Shown here piece after piece: positions 58,893 through 64,000 of a stretch of 64,000 nt of DNA; within the stretch, counting starts at the first letter, position 1; every line of letters begins with the position of its first letter. The stretch covers positions 310,001-374,000 of the forward strand of contig NZ_FTNO01000005.1 of NCBI RefSeq assembly GCF_900156425.1. The letters run 5' to 3'. Made by a program: the position numbers and the translations under genes. Below the pieces are notes generated by a model, which saw only the letters and a program-made list of their open reading frames with translations, searched no databases and had not been told where the DNA came from. Origin of the DNA: Haladaptatus litoreus (GTDB taxonomy: Archaea; Halobacteriota; Halobacteria; Halobacteriales; Haladaptataceae).

Positions 58893-60596
58893 ATGAGAAC
58901 ACGATATATTTCGACGGAGCGGTTCGAAAACGGGTGGCTCGGAACTCGTTTTTCGGTTCCGAGCTGGGAGAGCCTTCGCTCCGACGTTCCCGCAGGAATC
59001 GCAGTTGCACTGGTCACGATACCGGAGGCAATGGGATACGCCATCATCGCGGGTATTAATCCGATTTACGGACTGTACGCAGGGATGGTTACGACCGCAG
59101 TCGGGGCCGTGTTCGCCAGTTCGCGGTTCATGATAATCACCGCGACCAACGCGATTGCGCTCATCATCGCCGACTCCTTCGGCGTGTTTGACGGCGGTAT
59201 CCAACTGCATACATTGTTCGCGCTCACGCTGTTGGTCGGCGTCATCCAGGTGCTGTTGGGCTTATTTCGGTTGGGTAACCTCCTCAAGTACGTGAACGAC
59301 GAGGTGATGACTGGTTTCATCGTCGCCGTCGCAACGCTCCTCGCAATCGACCAACTGGACCTGCTCGTCGGTTATGAGGGAACGTTGAACGGAAGCACGC
59401 TCGTGCAGGCGGGGAACGTCATTCAGCATGCCGGGAGATGGGACATGGCCACGATGTCGGTCGGAGTCGGAACGCTTCTCCTCATTATCATTCTTCGGCG
59501 GTTCGTAACACGACGATATGCCGCACTGGTAGCGATTGCAATCACGAGCGGACTCGTCTTCGGACTCGGCCTGTCGTCGGTACAAATCGTCGGCGATATT
59601 GCGCGGATTCCGACGACCCTTCCGGTGCCGAAACCGGCGGTTCCGACGATTGATTCTAGACTCGTAACGAGCGCCGTCGCAATTGCAATCGTCGCACTCG
59701 TGGAGAGTTCTGGAATCACGGCGGCATATCCGAACCCTGGCGAATCACGCGCTGACCAGTCACGGAATTTCACCGCTCACGGGGTCGCCAACATCGTCGG
59801 GAGTCTCTTCCACGCGATGCCGGGTGGAGGGTCGTTTTCGCGAACCGGCGTCAATGTAGAGGGTGGTGCCGAAACTCGCTGGGCGGCGGTGTTCTCGGGC
59901 GTCGTACTCACGGCAATCGTAATTTTTCTCGGGAACGTCGTGGAGTACATCCCGATGGCAGGCCTCGCGGGATTGCTGGTCGTCATCGGTGTAGAAATCA
60001 TCAGCAACGAGTGGAACGATGTCGTCCAGTCGTGGCGCGTCTCGAAACACGCAAGCGCCGCGATGATAGCCACGTTTCTGGTCGCTGTCGTGATGTCGCT
60101 GGAACTCGCCGTTTTCGTCGGCGTCGGACTCTCCCTACTGCTGTACGTCGTCACGTCGGCCACCGACATCGAACTCGAACGACTCGTTCCACGTGGCTAC
60201 TGCCATTTCGAAGCCCGGTCAGTTCCCGACGAACTCCCATCCGATGACGTGATGATTCTGTATCCGAGGGGAAGTCTGTACTTTGCAAGCGTCTACGCGC
60301 TCGCCGACGCAGTCCCGGCGGACGAAAACGCGACGAACACCATCCTCGTCCTGCGACTTCGGGGGCGCGAAAACCTACCCAACACGTTGGTCAATTGGCT
60401 CGAAGAGTACATTCAACGTCTTCGGGCGAACGGGAACAAGTTACTGTTATCCGGCGTGAGCGACGAACTGATGGACGAACTGGAGCGCGTGGATTTGACG
60501 GACAAAATTGGGGCGGAGAACATCTTCACACAGGAAGCTGTTCTCGGTGCATCGACGCAGAGAGCGCTCGAATCCGCATACGAGCGAATCGCTTGA
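58893..60596 (+). CDS. SulP-family anion transporter with STAS domain
   Basis: 567 residues from the ATG at 58893. SulP helices with VPAGIAVALVTIPEAMGYAIIAGINPIYGLYAG (substrate-site region), NIVGSLFHAMPGGGSFSRTGVN, and a C-terminal STAS domain (about 460-567). Sulfate or bicarbonate are the usual substrates. A sulfatase-fold gene follows, but that link is only positional. Confidence 0.92.
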   Translation: MRTRYISTERFENGWLGTRFSVPSWESLRSDVPAGIAVALVTIPEAMGYAIIAGINPIYGLYAGMVTTAVGAVFASSRFMIITATNAIALIIADSFGVFDGGIQLHTLFALTLLVGVIQVLLGLFRLGNLLKYVNDEVMTGFIVAVATLLAIDQLDLLVGYEGTLNGSTLVQAGNVIQHAGRWDMATMSVGVGTLLLIIILRRFVTRRYAALVAIAITSGLVFGLGLSSVQIVGDIARIPTTLPVPKPAVPTIDSRLVTSAVAIAIVALVESSGITAAYPNPGESRADQSRNFTAHGVANIVGSLFHAMPGGGSFSRTGVNVEGGAETRWAAVFSGVVLTAIVIFLGNVVEYIPMAGLAGLLVVIGVEIISNEWNDVVQSWRVSKHASAAMIATFLVAVVMSLELAVFVGVGLSLLLYVVTSATDIELERLVPRGYCHFEARSVPDELPSDDVMILYPRGSLYFASVYALADAVPADENATNTILVLRLRGRENLPNTLVNWLEEYIQRLRANGNKLLLSGVSDELMDELERVDLTDKIGAENIFTQEAVLGASTQRALESAYERIA

Positions 60597-60720
60597 ACCT
60601 CCGAGTGGCGATAAAACCGCGGGGTCGATGGATGACCGAAACATCTCTCTTCATTCGATACACCATTTTTTGAATAGGTGGCCACCATCGTTTTACCGTA
60701 GTTACGTATTTGCAGTACTA

Positions 60721-62154
60721 ATGTCCCCCGCTGAAAGAGAAGCAGAGACTTCGACGCCGCGAAACGTCGTCGTCGTCTGTCTCGACACGGTGCGCGCTGA
60801 CTTCTTTTCGCAGTACGCAAAGCGTCTCCAACGTCTCGCGGATGTATCGTTCACGCAGTGTCGCGCGGTGAGTTCGTGGACGGTTCCGAGTCACGCGAGC
60901 ATGTTCACCGGAACACTGCCGTCGGAACACGGCGTTCACACGCACAACCGACGGTTCGACAGCGTTCCGCGCGAGGAGACGTTTCTCGCCGACCTCGACC
61001 ACGCCACCTTCGGTGTGAGCGCGAACGCCTTCGTCAGTTCGACCTACGGCTTCGATTCGTGGTTAGACGAGTTATCGGAAATCGAGCCGAAACACCGCTA
61101 TCCGGAAGCGACCAGCCTCAACGAAGTGGGAACGGAAACCGACACGACTGGCGTGAAAAAGTACGCAGAATACCTCCAGCAGGCGGTAAAACACGAGCAT
61201 CCGATTCTGAGCCTGAAAAATACCGCGTTTGGCTACCTCCACGAGATGACCAAAACGGGGCCGATTTCGAAACAGGTGGACGACGGCGGCTCTGCGGTGG
61301 TTCGAACCGCAAAACAGCATATCGACAGCATCGAGGAACCTTATTTCGGATTCTGCAATCTCATGGACGCGCACACGCCGCTTCATCCGTGCAAGTGGTT
61401 CGATTCGTCGCTAAACGACGTGCCGGATTCGTGGACGTCCAGCCAGTACGACGTGTGGGAGTTGATGAGCGAGTCGGAACAGCACGACGAATACTGGCAC
61501 CTCCGCGAGCAGGTGTACGGCGCGACTATCGAGTACTTAGACCGTATTCTCGCGGAGTTCGTCCACGACGTTCTGGATTCGGGAGGAAGGGAGACGACCA
61601 TCGTCGTCACCGCAGACCACGGGGAAAATCACGGGACGGAAGCCGACGATTTCCTCGCAAATCACAAAAGTAGTCTCTCGGAAGGCCTGCTTCACGTCCC
61701 GCTGTTGCTCATCAATCCGCCGGAGGGCTACGACAAGGAAGAAGACGGATACGTGTCCCAACTCGACTTTGGCGACCTCGTCGTTGGACTGGCGAACGGA
61801 GAGACGCCCGACGTGTTCCGCGACAGATTCCCCGCCGAACTAGTCGGAATGAGCGCCGGGCCGGAACCACCGGAAAACCGCGAATACTGGGACAGAATGA
61901 TTCGCTGTGTGTACGACGGAACGAGGAAGACGGTGTGGGATTCGCTCGGGACGAAGACCGAATACGAGTTAGACCCAGACCGACTCTCGTGGCAAAAGAA
62001 AGTCGAGACGGGTGAGGGAACACCCGAAGTCGAAGCGGACTTCTTCGACACGCCAATCGCGGAAGCGAAGGCGGCTGCGTCGGCAGGTAAAAATGTCACG
62101 GAAGAGATAGATTCGGCGACCGAGTCCCGTCTCGAAGAGTTGGGATACCTGTAA
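60721..62154 (+). CDS. Sulfatase-family (alkaline-phosphatase fold) protein
   Basis: 477 residues from the ATG at 60721. Fold markers: VVVCLDTVRADFF, SSWTVPSHASMFTG, FCNLMDAHTPLHP, and IVVTADHGENHGTEA. The nucleophile position is Thr (TVPS), as in LTA-synthase-like or phosphoglycerol transferase relatives, not the Cys/Ser of typical sulfatases. Together with the following flippase it may act in glycan or surface-polymer modification. Confidence 0.82.
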   Translation: MSPAEREAETSTPRNVVVVCLDTVRADFFSQYAKRLQRLADVSFTQCRAVSSWTVPSHASMFTGTLPSEHGVHTHNRRFDSVPREETFLADLDHATFGVSANAFVSSTYGFDSWLDELSEIEPKHRYPEATSLNEVGTETDTTGVKKYAEYLQQAVKHEHPILSLKNTAFGYLHEMTKTGPISKQVDDGGSAVVRTAKQHIDSIEEPYFGFCNLMDAHTPLHPCKWFDSSLNDVPDSWTSSQYDVWELMSESEQHDEYWHLREQVYGATIEYLDRILAEFVHDVLDSGGRETTIVVTADHGENHGTEADDFLANHKSSLSEGLLHVPLLLINPPEGYDKEEDGYVSQLDFGDLVVGLANGETPDVFRDRFPAELVGMSAGPEPPENREYWDRMIRCVYDGTRKTVWDSLGTKTEYELDPDRLSWQKKVETGEGTPEVEADFFDTPIAEAKAAASAGKNVTEEIDSATESRLEELGYL

Positions 62155-62302
62155 GAACCATCGGTACGCCAGTTTCACGCCGACTCCGTATTCAGTTCGA
62201 CTGCTCGACAGTTATTTCGCGTGTGCGACACATACGCTCACATACGAGGGGCGAAAGCGCAAGAGATAATCGGCTCTAATCGTATAGCCCTAATCTAAGA
62301 TA

Positions 62303-63844
62303 ATGGCTGACCAATCGTCGGACTCATCGCTCAAATCCGTTTCTCGCGGTGCGTCTTTTTTTATGGCCGGGAAGGGTCTCGACAATGGGCTTCGATTTCT
62401 GCTGAACTGGATACTCGTTCGGGGGCTGGGCGGGACGCTGTTTACGGTGTACACCCTCGGATTGGTCGTTCTCACTTTCGCGCAGGTGTTCACCAACCTC
62501 GGGACGAACCAATCCATCATGAAGTTCGTTCCGAAGTACGACGATGACCCATTGAAACGCCGCCGGATGCTCGGACTCTCCTATCTAACCTCGTTGGTCG
62601 GCGGGGTTACCGTCGGTGTGGCAATCTACCTTGCCGCCCCGTGGATTACGCAGTTCGTTGACCCGGAGTATCAGGAGTACTTCGTCGATGTGCTGCGCGT
62701 TTTCGCGTTTTTGCTCCCCCTCGATACGCTCATTAGCTGTTTCGGGAGCCTCTTCAAAAGCCTCGAAATGCCGGAGTACCAAGTCCTCATTCGAAACATT
62801 CTGACGCCACTGCTCCGCGTCGTCGGCGTTGCTATCGCGATTCTCCTCGGATTCGCCCTCATCGGGACGGTGGCCGCGACGGTCGTCGCCTCGGCCATCG
62901 TGTTCTGTCTCGCCATCTATCTGGTGGTGGAGAAATCGAACCTCAAACCGAAGTTCGGTGCCTCGCGTAAGGAGATGATAGAGTTTTATGACTTCTCACT
63001 GCCGCTCACCGCCAATCAAACCGGACAGGTTCTCGCAAGCAAAGTTGACCTCCTGATGGTCGGATTTCTGGCGGGAGCGTACATCACGACCCAAGACGCG
63101 GCAGGTATCTACAAAATCGCCACCGTCCTCGCGGGGATACTCCTCCTCCCCCTCAGCGCGTTCAGTCAACTGTTCCCGCCCATCGCGTCGAAATTGTACA
63201 ACAACGGGAAGATGGACGATTTGGAATCGCTGTACAAGCGAATCACTCGGTGGACGTTCACGCTGGGATTGTTTCCGGCAATCGGTGCGACCATCTACGC
63301 CCACGAACTGCTGGTCGTGTTCAGCGACTCGTTCGCACAGGAAGGAACGTCCGTCCTGCTGTTGCTGGTCGTCGCCCAACTCGCAAACGTGAGCGTCGGC
63401 CCGTCGGGATACGTGCTGATGATGACCGACCATCACTATCTCACGCTCGTCAATCAGTGGATGCTCGGGGTCTGTAACGTCGTTTTGAACTATCTTCTCA
63501 TCCAGCAGTTCGGACTCATCGGCGCCGCAATCGCAACCGCAAGCGTCATCATCACCATCAACACCCTCCGAATCATCGAAGTCTGGTATATGGAACGGCT
63601 GTTTCCCTACTCCAGACGGTACATCAAACCAGTGTTAGCTGGGGCCGTCTCCGCGGCCGTAATGGTCGGGACGAAAACGGTGCTCGAAGGCTACGTGACG
63701 GGATTGGGTTCCAACGCAGTCGTCGCGCTCATTCAGGGTGCCGTCGGCGGCGTCCTCGGACTCGTCGCGTTCGCTGGCGTGCTGTACCTCCTCGGGATCG
63801 AGCAGGAAGACCGAGACTTCTTCGCGGAGAACCTCCCGACCTAA
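62303..63844 (+). CDS. Polysaccharide/oligosaccharide flippase (MOP superfamily)
   Basis: 513 residues, 12-14 predicted helices of the Wzx/RfbX type: SVSRGASFFMAGKGLDNGLRFLLNWILVRGL-type opening (basic start then helix 1), the conserved FYDFSLPLTANQTGQVLASKVDLLMVGFLAG segment, and GPSGYVLMMTDHHYLTLVNQW. It probably flips lipid-linked glycans for S-layer glycosylation or exopolysaccharide. No glycosyltransferase gene is in the window. Confidence 0.9.
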   Translation: MADQSSDSSLKSVSRGASFFMAGKGLDNGLRFLLNWILVRGLGGTLFTVYTLGLVVLTFAQVFTNLGTNQSIMKFVPKYDDDPLKRRRMLGLSYLTSLVGGVTVGVAIYLAAPWITQFVDPEYQEYFVDVLRVFAFLLPLDTLISCFGSLFKSLEMPEYQVLIRNILTPLLRVVGVAIAILLGFALIGTVAATVVASAIVFCLAIYLVVEKSNLKPKFGASRKEMIEFYDFSLPLTANQTGQVLASKVDLLMVGFLAGAYITTQDAAGIYKIATVLAGILLLPLSAFSQLFPPIASKLYNNGKMDDLESLYKRITRWTFTLGLFPAIGATIYAHELLVVFSDSFAQEGTSVLLLLVVAQLANVSVGPSGYVLMMTDHHYLTLVNQWMLGVCNVVLNYLLIQQFGLIGAAIATASVIITINTLRIIEVWYMERLFPYSRRYIKPVLAGAVSAAVMVGTKTVLEGYVTGLGSNAVVALIQGAVGGVLGLVAFAGVLYLLGIEQEDRDFFAENLPT

Positions 63845-63867
63845 AGGAGCCGACGACCCACGGACGG

Positions 63868-64000
63868 CTATCCCACTTCTCCGACTTTTTCATCGACTAC
63901 CCCTTTCGCAACCGCTCGCCCACCCATCGCAGTCGCAACTATCGACAGACCGCTAGTAAAGAGGCCGATTCCGAATAGAAGTCCAACCGCCCACAGTGCG
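63868..64000 (-). CDS. C-terminal end of an HdeD-like membrane protein, partial
   Basis: The minus-strand frame enters from the window edge and stops with TAG at 63868-63870, giving 44 codons. It reads as a helix (ALWAVGLLFGIGLFTSGLSI) and a polar tail (GGRAVAKGVVDEKVGEVG), resembling the last helix of HdeD/DUF308 proteins. Convergent with the flippase gene. The family call is tentative because most of the gene lies outside. Confidence 0.5.
   Translation of the reverse strand, partial: ALWAVGLLFGIGLFTSGLSIVATAMGGRAVAKGVVDEKVGEVG

Overview
The window is a stretch of haloarchaeal chromosome. The signs are strongly acidic predicted proteins, Tat-type signal peptides, bacterio-opsin-activator (HTH_10) regulators, universal-stress domains fused to transporters, leaderless genes with a TATA-like box about 25-30 nt before the ATG, and a methylaspartate-cycle gene cluster. 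A Haladaptatus- or Haloarcula-like organism is an inference from gene content. I saw no rRNA, tRNA, CRISPR array or transposase.

Layout. 1-6.2 kb: Mrp/Mnh-type multisubunit cation/proton antiporter operon on the minus strand, with its last subunit cut by the window edge. 6.5-9.8 kb: Lrp regulator, lone TrkA-N protein and an amino-acid permease with stress-protein domains. 9.9-11.3 kb: methyltransferase, small membrane protein, universal stress protein. 11.3-26.3 kb: an acetate-assimilation island with a two-part sodium:solute symporter, two acetyl-CoA synthetases flanking an unusual recombinase-like/GAF/HTH_10 regulator, and six methylaspartate-cycle enzymes (glutamate mutase sigma and epsilon, methylaspartate ammonia-lyase, mesaconyl-CoA hydratase, beta-methylmalyl-CoA lyase, and divergent succinyl-CoA:mesaconate CoA-transferase). 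An unassigned enolase-superfamily protein follows the transferase. 27-49.7 kb: housekeeping and accessory genes (sensor kinase, aldo/keto reductase, HAD phosphatase, S9 peptidase, Tat-exported proteins, alkaline-phosphatase-fold hydrolase, tryptophanase, DJ-1 protein, ABC ATPase, amidohydrolase, AI-2E permease, HxlR regulator, several very small proteins, O-methyltransferase, DHH phosphoesterase). 49.7-64 kb: TSUP and Nramp-like transporters, creatininase-family protein, a TrpRS, MFS carrier, CopB-like ATPase with a frameshifted His-rich N-terminus, SulP transporter, second sulfatase-fold protein, polysaccharide flippase, and the end of an HdeD-like membrane protein.

How the genes fit together. 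Acetate would be imported by the symporter, activated to acetyl-CoA by Acs, and made into glyoxylate and propionyl-CoA through glutamate, methylaspartate, mesaconate and methylmalyl-CoA. The regulator between the two acs genes is the obvious candidate controller.

The most unexpected signal is structural. The window holds at least 16 perfect inverted repeats with 10-16 bp arms and 0-5 nt spacers, all different in sequence. Thirteen lie inside genes, one spans a stop codon and two are intergenic. By a simple estimate about 0.1 with arms of 11 bp or more is expected by chance; I count 12.
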